This document shows positions 8,126 to 17,283 of a stretch of 64,000 nt of DNA, in pieces. The notes under the pieces were generated by a model, which saw only the letters and a program-made list of their open reading frames with translations, searched no databases and was not told where the DNA came from. The position numbers and the translations under genes are program-made. Source of the stretch: an uncultured Bacteroidota bacterium (GTDB lineage: Bacteria; Bacteroidota; Bacteroidia; Chitinophagales; Chitinophagaceae); the NCBI GenBank assembly GCA_903906365.1, contig CAIVKC010000030.1:1-64000 (forward strand). The letters are read 5' to 3'. The first letter of the stretch is position 1; each line of letters opens with the position of its first letter.

Positions 8126-8974
8126 ATACAAAATTTATAAGAGGGCATTGATTTTTACTCCATGCGCTGCTTACTTAAGCACCGGCCCGGGGCCTATGAG
8201 CCCCCGGACTCAGCCAGCGATGGTAACCCGGGCATTCCCTGAAAGGGTATCATTGGAGCTACCTGAGACCCCTTGCAATTTCCCATAGACCTGGCTTGCA
8301 GACCCGAAATCTATAAAATCGCCTGGCTTTCGGGTGACGGCAGATTGGGTATCCTGCCCCCCAAAAGGCAGATTGAAAACATCATTGACCAGCAGCCCGT
8401 TGTACCGGACCGGTGTAAACAGGCAGGGTTGGATGCTGCAATTATTGCATGTTATCCCAGGACATGGGGGGAGGAAACCAGTGATGCCAAGAGCCTGTCT
8501 TATTTGGTCAAGTATTTTCGAATGTTATATGGTTTTTTTAAGCAGATACTGCTTTGTCAAAAAATGCTTCAGACAGCAGGGGCGTAAGCTTGCAGATGAT
8601 GGTTCGTTTGAAAAACCAGATTTCAGAAGCCATGAAGCAACAACCGTATAAACCAAACGGTATTTATCACCCGGGCAGATGGTTGGATTTTAAGGAAGGA
8701 CCCAGTCCCGATATAAAATCAACGAATCTTTCCCTGCATTTTTTAGATAGCAAAGAAATATTCATAATTACATACCAAGGCTGGTTTCGCGCAAAACCCG
8801 TTGATAATTATTTTTTTCGGGGTCTGTGTTTATATAATGAACACCGTTAATTTCTTGCTGCCAAAGCAGGGATTACTATTTGTCTTTTGAAGAAAATCAT
8901 AGTATATTTATAAACATGACGGTTCTCGCTATAACCTACTCACTCATTTGGGAATCTTACTAAACTAACTGACT
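8126..8974. other. Non-coding interval with GC to AT transition
   Basis: About 850 bases without a supported gene. Several short plus-strand frames lack family features. From about 8700 the DNA becomes markedly AT-rich and remains so through the following regulator gene, which suggests separate ancestry for that gene together with its upstream DNA. The promoter of the regulator must lie here, but no confident box was found. Confidence 0.5.
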
Positions 8975-9988
8975 TTGGAAAATGCCAAAAACATTCAACA
9001 GCTATTCTTTCAGCACATCAAAAACAATCTCCCTTCTCATCTTTCATTTGTGGATGAAATTGCCGAACAGTTAGACATCAGCAACGATAGCGCCTACAGG
9101 CGGATACGCGGCGAGAAGCCGATTTCGTTAGACGAAATTGCGAAATTATGTTCAGCATATAAAATATCCCTTGATCAGTTCCTGCATTTAACAAGCGATT
9201 CCTTTTTGTTTTCGGGAAAACTGGCAAATAGCGATGGCAATTTTTACGACGAATGGCTCAGGGATGTCCTAACTCATTATTCGTACGTGAATAGTTTTGA
9301 AAACAAACACCTCTATTTTCTAACCAAGGATATGCCGTTCATAAGCTTTTTCCAGATTCCGGAATTAGCCGCTTTCAAGTCTTTCATGTGGATGAGAACT
9401 TTTCTTCATTACGATAACCTGCGAGGTAAAAAATTCTCATTACAGAACAGATATCCTGAATATGAGGAAATAGGCAGAAAGATTATAAGGGTTGCTAATA
9501 ATATCCCGACCACGGAAATATGGAATCATGAATGTATCAATGCCACGATCCGGCAAATTGAATTTTATCAGGAAGCCAACGTTTTTGAATCAGAAAATGA
9601 CATACTTATTCTGTATAATAAGCTGGAAGAGCTTGTGAATCATTTTGAAAAGCAGGCAGAAGCAGGAAAGCAATTTGAAATCGGAGAAAAACCCCGCCAT
9701 AATTCCGGAGATTACTTCATGTATCTCAACGAGCTGTTCATAGGTGACAACACCATTTTAGCGGAGGTGAATAATATGAGAATGAGCTTTCTGAACCACA
9801 GTGTGCTGCATATTGTAGGTACCCGCGATGAACGGTTCAGCAATTATGTGTACGACAATGTGATGAATATGATAAGTAAGTCCTCGCTGATCAGCAAAGT
9901 GGGTGAAAAAAGCAGATATCGCTTTTTTAACTCACTGCGTGAAAATATATGGAAGCGAAAAGCTGCTTTGAAAAGCGACCGTCCATAA
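8975..9988 (+). CDS. XRE-like helix-turn-helix regulator
   Basis: A 337-residue putative transcription regulator. Residues 1-70 carry a lambda-repressor-type helix-turn-helix (FVDEIAEQLDISNDSAYRRI, then GEKPISLDEIAKLCSAYKIS), followed by about 260 residues of mainly helical sequence without a recognised domain. The frame is open from a TAA at 8966, and the only good start after it is TTG at 8975; the first internal methionine is far downstream, beyond the DNA-binding domain. Codon use is clearly more AT-rich than in neighbouring genes, a sign of acquisition. Similar Bacteroidota proteins pair such an HTH with a long sensor-like region whose ligand is not known. Confidence 0.8.
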   Translation: MENAKNIQQLFFQHIKNNLPSHLSFVDEIAEQLDISNDSAYRRIRGEKPISLDEIAKLCSAYKISLDQFLHLTSDSFLFSGKLANSDGNFYDEWLRDVLTHYSYVNSFENKHLYFLTKDMPFISFFQIPELAAFKSFMWMRTFLHYDNLRGKKFSLQNRYPEYEEIGRKIIRVANNIPTTEIWNHECINATIRQIEFYQEANVFESENDILILYNKLEELVNHFEKQAEAGKQFEIGEKPRHNSGDYFMYLNELFIGDNTILAEVNNMRMSFLNHSVLHIVGTRDERFSNYVYDNVMNMISKSSLISKVGEKSRYRFFNSLRENIWKRKAALKSDRP

Positions 9989-10582
9989 GCCATCGTATCA
10001 TCGCCCGAATCCAGTTCGCGCTCAACAGTCCGAGCATACCTTTAATTAGCTCAAAGGATTTCCCGCAATGCCTGACTAATTCATACTGTTTTTGGTATAA
10101 CTGGTTTTAAATTTACCGGGACTTGACATGTTGGTTATTTGCCCGGCTGATCAGGAGGTGAACCTGCCTAATCACAACTTCAAAAAGTAGGTCCGCAATC
10201 CAACAAATAAAATAGCTCTGTTATAAGACAATGCCCGGTCCGGGGCCCGGGGCAAGGATTCATTGGTTCGCTCCCTTGGAGTTCATTGATCATTTTCCCT
10301 TTGAGTGCTTTTGTACGGATATAAGCTCCGTAGGCAGGGATGGTCATCAATTGGCCATGACCTCAGCGTGCCCAAGGCTTAAAAATTCGCAGTCAGTTGC
10401 CCCTGCTAGGGAGGTCTTTGCGGGCAGGCAGCTCGAGTCCATGCGCGGGCCTCCGCTTTGCCGGGGTCTGCCGGACCAAGCCTCACCTCCGGAAAAAAAA
10501 ACTAAAGAAATTGGCAATTCTAAGCTAAATAATTTAGTTTATTGCCTATCTTTCCGGCAGGCTCCCGGAAGCCGGACATGAT
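9989..10582. other. Intergenic interval
   Basis: Nothing coding is supported. The right end holds AT-rich sequence with TATCTTTC at about 10546, one mismatch from the TAnnTTTG element of Bacteroidota promoters and correctly placed for the next gene. Confidence 0.45.
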
Positions 10583-10945
10583 ATGATACAGACAGGCGAC
10601 CTGCGTGCGGGTAATTATGTAAAGACCGTCCTGGTGAATAGCCAGGGAAAAAAGGAAAAAAAGATCCTGCTGCTCAGTGCGCGACTGATTGCAGAGATCG
10701 AAGCGGGCAAAAGGGAAGTCTGGCCTATTGAACTGATGGATGCCTGGCTGCTGCGATTTGGTTTTACCTTCAATGAGTCTTTTCACCATTTCCTTTTGAC
10801 ACCGGCCTGGCTTATCCATGAAAAAGAGGGTTGGTATTTCATGCAATCATCTGTCAGGCTGAACCGCTATGCCATCCTATATGTGCACCAGTTTCAAAAT
10901 ATGTTTTACGCTTTTACCGGCGAAGACCTGCTGCTGAGAAAATAG
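10583..10945 (+). CDS. Conserved hypothetical protein of mobile-element type
   Basis: A 120-residue soluble protein beginning MIQTGDLRAGNYVK. The opening resembles a group of small Bacteroidota phage and integrative-element proteins that start with an RxGNYV motif. The rest (IELMDAWLLRFGF, FLLTPAWLIHEKEGWYF, LYVHQFQNMFYAFTGEDL) fits the same group, in which a short beta-rich core ends in HQLQNLYFALTGEEL-like sequence. Function is unknown. It is monocistronic on the plus strand. The family call is from memory of the pattern and only moderately sure. Confidence 0.65.
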   Translation: MIQTGDLRAGNYVKTVLVNSQGKKEKKILLLSARLIAEIEAGKREVWPIELMDAWLLRFGFTFNESFHHFLLTPAWLIHEKEGWYFMQSSVRLNRYAILYVHQFQNMFYAFTGEDLLLRK

Positions 10946-11011
10946 CCACTTGTTCAGTGCCGGGGCCCGGCGCCCGTTGAACAGCCGGCCGTATTCGCCT
11001 CCTGGTCCGGT

Positions 11012-11860
11012 TCAGGCCATGAAGGAAACCATGTCAAGGGCAGTCAGGGCCAGGCCTCGGTCCCCCCTTATGACGATACTGTCCTTTATATTTTCTGCAC
11101 GGATACTTTTTGAAAACAATTTCCAGGCTTCTGTTCCGGGTATTTCAACGGCGGCCTCCGGCACCCCGGTCCCCGGGGGGCATAGTTCCCAAGAGCCGGA
11201 AGGGCTGTTAGAGAGCCACCAGGTTCCACCCCCTTCCCCGCTGATTGTCACCGACAGGTTCGTACCTACAGCTGCCCTGACTTCACGGAAAGTGTGGGGA
11301 AGGGCCAGCATGCATATATCCAGGAAAGGATGGTAGAATTCAACGTTCAGCAGTCCCTTGCGGCCCAGGGCATCGCGGATCTGCTGCTGGTGCAAAAACT
11401 TTTCCGTGTATTCGCGGGCGATATGCATCCGGTTGGTGCTTTGGGTCTGCCCCGCCCAGGTAACGGCAAAGGCAGCCTTATCCAGGGGAGGCAGGCTGGC
11501 CATATAACTACAGTATAGAGGCCCGGTAACCTGGTGCAGGAAGATGAGTATCCGAGGACTGAGTCTTCCGGCAGCATGCACCCAGTCCTGGTTGAGCTCA
11601 TTGAGGTAGGCTACCAGCTCCTCATGGGAACCTGTTTCCCGAAAGGGAGTCCGGTAGCCGTCACGCAGCATGGACAATGCCCGGAGATTGCCGTCCAGCA
11701 GATGGGCGGCGACATCTTTTACATTCCAGCGCCTAGCTACCGTTGGACGCAGCCAGTCTTCTGGCTGCAGGCTTTCCAGCAGTTCCAGCAACTGATGGTC
11801 AAGTGCCAACAGGCCGGCGGTCATATCAACCTCTGGGTCTGCCATGATTGTCTTATGCAT
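11012..11860 (-). CDS. DinB-like / maleylpyruvate isomerase N-terminal domain protein
   Basis: A 282-residue protein counted from the ATG at 11860 (MHKTIMADPEV); MADPEV at 11845 is an alternative, and the longer frame from 11905 adds nothing family-like. The N-terminal half shows the four-helix DinB/mycothiol-isomerase pattern: LLESLQPEDWLRPTVARRWNVKDVAAHLLDG, in which the histidine of AAHLL is a usual metal ligand. The C-terminal part (VGTNLSVTISGEGGG) resembles the SCP2-like or beta-rich tail found in this superfamily. Bacteroidota lack mycothiol, so the substrate must differ. The likely role is a metal-dependent transferase or isomerase of unknown specificity. Confidence 0.75.
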   Translation of the reverse strand: MHKTIMADPEVDMTAGLLALDHQLLELLESLQPEDWLRPTVARRWNVKDVAAHLLDGNLRALSMLRDGYRTPFRETGSHEELVAYLNELNQDWVHAAGRLSPRILIFLHQVTGPLYCSYMASLPPLDKAAFAVTWAGQTQSTNRMHIAREYTEKFLHQQQIRDALGRKGLLNVEFYHPFLDICMLALPHTFREVRAAVGTNLSVTISGEGGGTWWLSNSPSGSWELCPPGTGVPEAAVEIPGTEAWKLFSKSIRAENIKDSIVIRGDRGLALTALDMVSFMA

Positions 11861-12084
11861 TGAATGGTAAAAAAATGAATGCCTTCGAGCTGGGAGTTTG
11901 CCCAAAAAGAACTCCTGCAGCCTGCAGGCGGGCCACCTGCCCCGCGGGGCCCTGCTAAGTTAATCCATGGCCTTTGCTTTTTTCAACCCGGTAATTGTAA
12001 ATTTCCGGAGTCGGGCCCCTGCCGCTGGGGCAGGCGGGTCGCCCCACAGCAATGGCAGCCTGCAGATCACCCGGATCCGACAGG

Positions 12085-12285
12085 CTACCCCTTTTTCACC
12101 CACCAGCTCTCTGAGATCAGTTTATCGGGAGTAAGTACTTTCATAGAAAATATCCCATCAACAATTACGATAATATTATTTATTTCCCGGATTTTATAAG
12201 AAAAAAATCCTTCATCTGAGTGATGAATTAATAAATCGCCCTTTTTTATTTGACAAACCATTGATTCATTCCTAATTCTTATCAT
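12085..12285 (-). CDS. Small hypothetical protein
   Basis: A 66-residue frame starting MIRIRNESMVCQIKKGDLL in AT-rich DNA. The composition (many I, K, S and D) is protein-like, and the pattern suggests a small beta-barrel such as KGDLLIHHSDEGFFSYKIREI followed by IIVIVDGIFSMKVL. No family is recognised. The low GC matches the adjoining non-coding stretch and the regulator at 8975, which may point to a shared foreign origin. Confidence 0.45.
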   Translation of the reverse strand: MIRIRNESMVCQIKKGDLLIHHSDEGFFSYKIREINNIIVIVDGIFSMKVLTPDKLISESWWVKKG

Positions 12286-12590
12286 AAATAAAAAATAGTT
12301 ATATGTTAGATGGCTTGTTATCCCATTATTTACGGGAATCAGAAATGACCGGATTGAACAGGCCTTATAACGGCCCGAGGCGGATTTGGGGCAAAAAAAA
12401 GCCCCACATAGACATGCAGGGCAAATTAACCTTATCCTAAAAATTTCTTAGCAGACATGACTCTGCCAAGCAAGGCAAACATAAACCCTTACTTCAGGGA
12501 GGCTTGTAGTAGTAATTTGGAAAAATTATGTCAACGATTAACTACAAACTCTTATAAGAATCTAATAGAATATTCCAAGAATTAATGAGA
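12286..12590. other. AT-rich non-coding interval
   Basis: No gene seen. It contains a small stem TGGGGC / GCCCCA around an all-A loop (12387-12406) and lies between two minus-strand genes, so it holds the promoter of the small gene to its left. Confidence 0.45.
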
Positions 12591-12977
12591 CTAAGGAGCC
12601 ATAAAAGGCAGCTGTCCCGGAGGAGGATGAAAATAAACCAGGCTTCCGTGGTAATGGCTGAAGGAGGGAATATAATTCAGGTAACCATAATCGTTGAGAT
12701 CGCGCAAAGCACGGTAATAGGTATTGGAACCAGACACTTTGCAGACGGGCAGGAGTTCGGTGCGGAAAAAACGGAGCGGATGGACAAATCCCTTGTCCGC
12801 CCAGTTTTTCCACAGTGCCATAAAGACACTGATATGCGAGCTGGAGATCCTTGGATCTTCTCCGATACCGGATAAAAAACCATGCAGGACCGCCAGTTCA
12901 GGCAATATGGCGGCCTTTGCGTCCGGGCCGGTTCCGGGAACCGGCAGCCTCCTGGTCTTCTCCTTCCTCTTCTCCAT
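12591..12977 (-). CDS. Winged-helix-like protein of Bacteroidota mobile elements
   Basis: A 128-residue protein whose core, ISSSHISVFMALWKNWADKG, then NTYYRALRDLNDYGYLNYIP, is the pattern of a winged-helix protein often found in Bacteroidota integrative elements: a helical 'ISVYMALF..W' block, a recognition helix around TYYRALRDLxxxGYL and a wing near GSLVYF. The family resembles replication-initiator and phage regulator N-termini. It overlaps the end of the upstream gene by 80 bases in another frame, so the pair is coupled. The C-terminus ends in a proline-rich tail. The role is probably DNA binding in element maintenance, which is an inference. Confidence 0.65.
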   Translation of the reverse strand: MEKRKEKTRRLPVPGTGPDAKAAILPELAVLHGFLSGIGEDPRISSSHISVFMALWKNWADKGFVHPLRFFRTELLPVCKVSGSNTYYRALRDLNDYGYLNYIPSFSHYHGSLVYFHPPPGQLPFMAP

Positions 12978-13716
12978 GATGGTTGTTTTTTTCCTGCATC
13001 TCTGACTGGTCTGCGGTTGGGGGTACCGATGCTGCCGACCCCTCCGTTTTCCTGGAAGCAGTCAGGTTGATGCGCAGCATCTGTTCATTGAATACGTGGA
13101 TGGATTTGTACTGGGGGCTGGCTTCGATGAACAGCTTTTTTTCCCGGCCCTCCAGTCGCATGGTGATTTGGTGCCTGTTGCCGCGTTGCAGGGACCGGAT
13201 CAGGAAGCGGGCGCTTTCTTCCTGCTCCATTTCCACGATGGGGTAATTGGAAAGCGATTGTTCCAGGTCGAATCCGTAATGCTGGTGAAACTGTTTGATC
13301 CGGAAATTTCCTGAATCATCCACTTCCCTGAAATTAAGCTGCAGCCAGGCGCTGTACTTTTCACCCTCCCGGTTTACCAGATCCTTATGCACGGCGCGCC
13401 CCTGCATGAGATTAAAGGCTTCCTTCAGGGTGATATTATTGTCGCGGCCGATCCGGAAGGACTGGGTGAATACTTCGGTTCCTTTTTCATTTTTTAACTG
13501 CAAAAGGTAGCGGTTGAAAAAATACAATTCACTCTGTTCGGATTTGCGGAACTGAAGCAGGACTTCGACAGGAATGTCTCCGAAAGCGGGTTTATGCACC
13601 AGACTGAATTCTTCGGTCTGGGATTCCATTTTTTCCCGCAGTTGATCCTGCAGGGATTCGCCAAAGCCGGTATACTTCAGCTGATTTTTCAGGTACTCAA
13701 AGTTTTGTTCGTTCAT
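12898..13716 (-). CDS. Conserved mobile-element protein, function unknown
   Basis: A 272-residue soluble protein matching a widespread family of Bacteroidota conjugative and transposon regions. Characteristic blocks are MNEQNFEYLKNQLKYTGFGE, VLLQFRKSEQSELYFFNRY, ITLKEAFNLMQGRAVHKDL, AWLQLNFREVDDSGNFRIK, HHYGFDLEQ-type sequence and LIRSLQRGNRHQITM. The C-terminal 60 residues are charged and low in complexity, as usual in the family. Function is not known, but its regular company is the small winged-helix protein encoded next, as here. It marks this stretch as part of a mobile element. No disruption was seen. Confidence 0.75.
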   Translation of the reverse strand: MNEQNFEYLKNQLKYTGFGESLQDQLREKMESQTEEFSLVHKPAFGDIPVEVLLQFRKSEQSELYFFNRYLLQLKNEKGTEVFTQSFRIGRDNNITLKEAFNLMQGRAVHKDLVNREGEKYSAWLQLNFREVDDSGNFRIKQFHQHYGFDLEQSLSNYPIVEMEQEESARFLIRSLQRGNRHQITMRLEGREKKLFIEASPQYKSIHVFNEQMLRINLTASRKTEGSAASVPPTADQSEMQEKNNHHGEEEGEDQEAAGSRNRPGRKGRHIA

Positions 13717-14410
13717 GACATGGCTGATTTATATGATGAATAGTGAGTTGCTTTCCCGTCTGCGTATTTCAGACAGCCCGTCGGTTGGGTGTTTGATGGC
13801 ATGTGCAGAAAACGTAGATAAATACGACAGGCATTCCGGGCCATCCCTTAGGGCAAATGGTATATTTATTTTTTCTATTGAATTTTCCCGTCCCGGCAAA
13901 TTCGGCCTGTGCTTCCAAAACAATAGAATTACCGGGCGGGGCGATTCAATCTTCCTGCGTTTCCCCCCCTCAACCTAAATTTTTTCATCCCCTGTCCAGG
14001 TGGATTCAGGGCCCGCGTATGGTCCCTGTTTCACGAAGGCCAGTGAACTGGCAGTTATACCAGGCAGGACTTTCCGATACCGCCGTAAAGGCCTTTGATA
14101 CAAGTCTTTGACACCGGTGGTCCATGCAGTTGTCAGGCAGCCCGGCTGCGTATTTTAAGCGATTTATATTGGGAATTTTTCCCACCCCGGGATTTTTATT
14201 TTTTATATCCTTTCACTGCAATTAAAAAACTTCATCATGCGTTTAACATATCGCCGCTGCTAACCCATCAGTGAGGCCCGTTCGTAATCCGTACCCAATT
14301 TTATCCAAAAGTCGTTCATGCATTCGTGCATGGATTTCTTTTGGATAATGCTTTTTGGCAATCTCCCAAGTCCATTGGCATGATAAGGTATCTGCCCTGC
14401 TAGCGCCCTT
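13717..14410. other. Non-coding interval
   Basis: No supported gene. The left end must contain the promoter of the minus-strand mobile-element gene. The right half holds a strong hairpin described separately. A minus-strand frame at 14260-14475 runs through that hairpin and into the next gene and was judged a chance frame. Confidence 0.45.
14301..14348. repeat. Two-tier hairpin with TTCG loop
   Basis: TTATCCAAAAG (14301-14311) pairs perfectly with CTTTTGGATAA (14338-14348). Inside, CATGCA (14317-14322) pairs with TGCATG (14327-14332) around a TTCG tetraloop, with a symmetric 5x5 interior loop between the tiers. UUCG loops are typical of stable RNA hairpins. There is no T run on either side, so it is not a standard terminator. 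Confidence 0.75.
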
Positions 14411-15145
14411 TCAGCCACAAGTCCCTGATGAAATGGGAGCGTAGTCAACCACTCCCACTTTAATGTCTTCCCCATCCGCTTGTCCCGAGGCTTTCATATG
14501 GGCAAGCAGGATATAGAGTGCCTGCACTGAACCGACGCCATAGTGTCCATCCATGGTGCCCGGGTTGGGGGGCAGGATGGGATGTTCCGGACGCAGGGCG
14601 TTGATCAGGTCCAGGGCATAATGGACACAGTTGCCATTCCAGAGATTATACCTGGGGGATGAACCCCGGGTCAGGATCCTGGAGGTCACCCGGCCGAATT
14701 CCGAAGCAGAAACCCGCATATCGAGTTCGGCATTGAATTTATGGCCTGAATTATCAACGAGTTTTCCCGGAACGTCATAGCCTGACAGGGCACCGATTCC
14801 AGCGCAGGTAAAACCAAATACCCGGCTGACCGAACCGGTTTTCCCGGATTTCCGCAACATCAAAAAGCAATGCCCCGTTGATGCGCCCGGAATATTGAAC
14901 ACAAAGGCGGGATCATTGTCCACCGGCAGGTCCAGGTACAGGGATACCTGGCAGTCTGCGCTTTCATCGGGAACACGGGTAAAGCAACCCAGCAGACGGG
15001 CCGCATCCAGCGGCGGTTTTGAGGCCGGATTCCGGAGCGCGCTGCTGCCCAGCCCAGCCCCGGAGGGGAAGGCGGGCAGACTGAAAAGCAGCAGCAGGAT
15101 GGAGCATGTTTTCACAGGGGTCAATTTTTTTTGAGTCTGAGCCAT
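14411..15145 (-). CDS. Secreted protein, possible permuted NlpC/P60 (papain-like) hydrolase
   Basis: A 244-residue exported protein from the ATG at 15145 (MAQTQKKLTPVK), with a signal peptide to about residue 30. Two blocks suggest a circularly permuted papain-like fold: a histidine in a strand (STGHCFLMLRK) and, later, a cysteine at the start of a helix (NLWNGNCVHYALDLINAL). In YiiX/LRAT-type enzymes the His comes first and the Cys second, as here. Such proteins hydrolyse amide or ester bonds in cell-wall or lipid substrates. GTMDGHYGVGSVQALYILL follows. No neighbour gives a substrate. The fold call is an inference from motif order. Confidence 0.55.
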   Translation of the reverse strand: MAQTQKKLTPVKTCSILLLLFSLPAFPSGAGLGSSALRNPASKPPLDAARLLGCFTRVPDESADCQVSLYLDLPVDNDPAFVFNIPGASTGHCFLMLRKSGKTGSVSRVFGFTCAGIGALSGYDVPGKLVDNSGHKFNAELDMRVSASEFGRVTSRILTRGSSPRYNLWNGNCVHYALDLINALRPEHPILPPNPGTMDGHYGVGSVQALYILLAHMKASGQADGEDIKVGVVDYAPISSGTCG

Positions 15146-15232
15146 TGTATAATACAGGGATCCCTCCGGCGGGTCATGCATAGGTCAGGAAGTCACTGGC
15201 TATGCTGCCCGATACAAAAAGGCTCCATTCCC

Positions 15233-15670
15233 TCAGCTTTTCCACAAATTGATCTGTTCTTCTTCTGAAAGGGAAATGGAGCAATACCGCATCAATTCGG
15301 CAGCTACGTGACTACCCACCTCCTGACGCAGGGAGCTCCCCATGATGAGGGGGTAATTACGAAGCAAGGACTGAAGCGAACCCAGGAGTTCCATTTTGGC
15401 GGGTATCCCTGCGGAAGCCTGCTGCAAGAGCTGCCTGATCTCTTCCACCAGTTCATGTACCTGGGAAAGCAGCCCGGGAATTAGATGCAGATCGTTAAAG
15501 TCGTCCGGACGGCCGTACTGCTGGCCTGCCTCCGATACAAAGGGCCGACCCGGCCCTGACCGCCCCAGTATATCCCTTCGGTAATACAAGGCCAGAATAC
15601 ACAGGTAATAGAGGCTGGAGGTAGCCAGCAGAAAAAGCAACAATATTTTCCAGGAGATCTGATGTAACAT
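15233..15670 (-). CDS. Membrane-anchored protein, mobile-element type
   Basis: A 145-residue protein from the ATG at 15670 (MLHQISWKILLLF); the frame extends 17 codons further up but then lacks the normal N-terminal order. One transmembrane segment (LLLFLLATSSLYYLCILALYY) is followed by a charged cytoplasmic part with a helix LLSQVHELVEEIRQLLQQA and the end SISLSEEEQINLWKS. This layout resembles small single-span proteins encoded beside conjugation genes in Bacteroidota. No conjugation gene is adjacent here, so the assignment is tentative and the function unknown. Confidence 0.55.
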   Translation of the reverse strand: MLHQISWKILLLFLLATSSLYYLCILALYYRRDILGRSGPGRPFVSEAGQQYGRPDDFNDLHLIPGLLSQVHELVEEIRQLLQQASAGIPAKMELLGSLQSLLRNYPLIMGSSLRQEVGSHVAAELMRYCSISLSEEEQINLWKS

Positions 15671-15848
15671 GACGCCTTTTTGTGAGAACAAATATGTGCA
15701 TCCCAATGCCCGGTTTTTCAATAGTTCCTCCTGAATCAGGAATAATAATATTCAGCAGGCGCCTGCCCCTGTCTTAATCGGGAGTCCCCTGTGAAACCCG
15801 CAGCCCCGGGACCTTGATGGGTACGCCAATGATTTGTACTTTTAATTC

Positions 15849-16253
15849 ATGAAAAATAAAAAACTATTCAAACCCCTCCTGATCATGGTTGTGATGATGG
15901 GTTTTTGCATTCATACCCGCGCCCAGCAAAATAAGCTGGTAGTAAGAATGGCAAGACTGGTTATTGATTCCGCCCAATTGGACGCCTACAGGGCGGCCCT
16001 TCAGGAGCATGCCGAAACAGCGGTTCGCGTAGAGCCCGGGGTATTAAATCTATATGCCGTGTACGAAAAAAATGATCCCACCCAGGTAACCGTTTTTGAA
16101 ATATATGCCAGCGAAGAGGCGTATAAAAGTCATCTACGCTCGGCTCATTTTATAAAATACAAAACAGCAACAAGGCAGATGGTTAAATCCCTTGAACTCA
16201 TAGAAACGGTTCCCATCGCTCTTGCCACAAAAATGCCGCATTCCAATGGGTAG
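15849..16253 (+). CDS. Exported antibiotic-biosynthesis-monooxygenase-like protein (ABM domain)
   Basis: A 134-residue protein with a signal peptide (cleavage likely after HTRAQ, near residue 26) and one ABM ferredoxin-like domain. Family marks are VRMARLVIDSAQLDAYRAAL, ETAVRVEPGVLNLYAVYEK and VTVFEIYASEEAYKSHLRS, followed by AHFIKYKTATRQM. ABM proteins oxidise quinols or aromatic compounds without cofactor, or act as dimeric binders. The exported location is common in Bacteroidota members. The ATG follows a TACTTTTA box by only four bases, so the message may have little or no leader. Confidence 0.8.
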   Translation: MKNKKLFKPLLIMVVMMGFCIHTRAQQNKLVVRMARLVIDSAQLDAYRAALQEHAETAVRVEPGVLNLYAVYEKNDPTQVTVFEIYASEEAYKSHLRSAHFIKYKTATRQMVKSLELIETVPIALATKMPHSNG

Positions 16254-16728
16254 ACCCCCACTGCCTGCCGCAGAATCTCCATCCGCTGCCGACCCCTTGT
16301 TCGGAAACGCATTTTAAATCCCGCCGATCCTTTTTCTGTGCGGGGCGCTGTGTAAGGCTGCTTTGGGCCTGCTTTCCCTACCGGCGCATCATCTTGTTGG
16401 TTATTTCAAACCGGGTATCAGGCCCTTTGCCATTTTATGGACAGTAAATGCTGCAATGGGCAGCCTGCCGGGCGCCCATTTCCATTTCCGGGCGCTTGGC
16501 TTGGAAAACCACCATGGGCAATACAGTAATGGCTAATACCCCTCCTTGCTTCAGGCTCTTTGGTAAGCCCCGGCTATTAGATATAATTCGGGATCGGGCT
16601 GAGTTCCGCCCTGTTTTTTATCGGATCCAGCTAAAAACGGGCCCATTTCATTACAATAATATTTTTGCTTGAATATTACCTTAATGTTAAATTTAGATGA
16701 ACAATTCTTCCATCTGAAAACCTTGGTT
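16254..16728. other. Intergenic interval
   Basis: No gene supported. The last 100 bases are AT-rich and should hold the promoter of the next plus-strand gene. Confidence 0.45.
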
Positions 16729-17283
16729 ATGAAATCCATTACTTTTTGCCGCAAGGAATATGTTCCATGGCAGCATTTGATGCATGTCATGGTTTTTCTT
16801 TTTTTAAACACGGTTCTATTTTATCCCAGCCAGGCCCAAAGCCCCGCCTCTTCTCCCCCGGTTTATTTTTCCAGCCACCTCCCTGCCCCGGTATTTCTGC
16901 GACTCAATGAAATAGACAGACGAGCAGCCCGTCATTTCTGCGATCATTTTCCCAATGCCCTGTATCCGAAATGGTTCAGGGAAAATAAATACTACGTCGT
17001 GCGTTTTTCTTCTGCGCATGGCGGTACAAAAGTGTACTATTTACCCAATGGCAATTTTGATTTTTTCATGAGCGATTACACAGCAGAAGACCTGGATAAA
17101 GGACTTAAGCAAAAAATTCAAAAAACGTTTCCGGGCTATGACATTGATTGCGTAAAGGAGGTATCTGATTTTGAGAAGACAGGCTATTATATTAAGATCA
17201 AGAGCCCATTCCGCATTAAGACACTGCATTGTCTGGAAGGAAAGATGGAAGTAACCGAAGATCTGCTCAATGGCAGCCTATGA
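16729..17283 (+). CDS. Secreted PepSY-like protein
   Basis: A 184-residue exported protein from the ATG at 16729; an upstream in-frame ATG at 16669 is less likely because the signal peptide (FLFLNTVLFYPSQAQ) is better placed from 16729. The mature part matches the beta-lactamase-inhibitor-like PepSY group of Bacteroidota: FPNALYPKWFRENKYYVVRF, then KVYYLPNGNFDFFMSDYT, LKQKIQKTFPGYDIDCVKEV and TGYYIKIKSPFRIKTLHC. Such proteins are periplasmic and of unknown function, often thought to inhibit proteases or bind metals. A large inverted repeat directly follows the stop. Confidence 0.7.
   Translation: MKSITFCRKEYVPWQHLMHVMVFLFLNTVLFYPSQAQSPASSPPVYFSSHLPAPVFLRLNEIDRRAARHFCDHFPNALYPKWFRENKYYVVRFSSAHGGTKVYYLPNGNFDFFMSDYTAEDLDKGLKQKIQKTFPGYDIDCVKEVSDFEKTGYYIKIKSPFRIKTLHCLEGKMEVTEDLLNGSL

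Noticed and set aside
14260-14475. Minus-strand frame of 71 codons
   Set aside because: It runs through a perfect hairpin and overlaps the end of a better supported gene; no family features.
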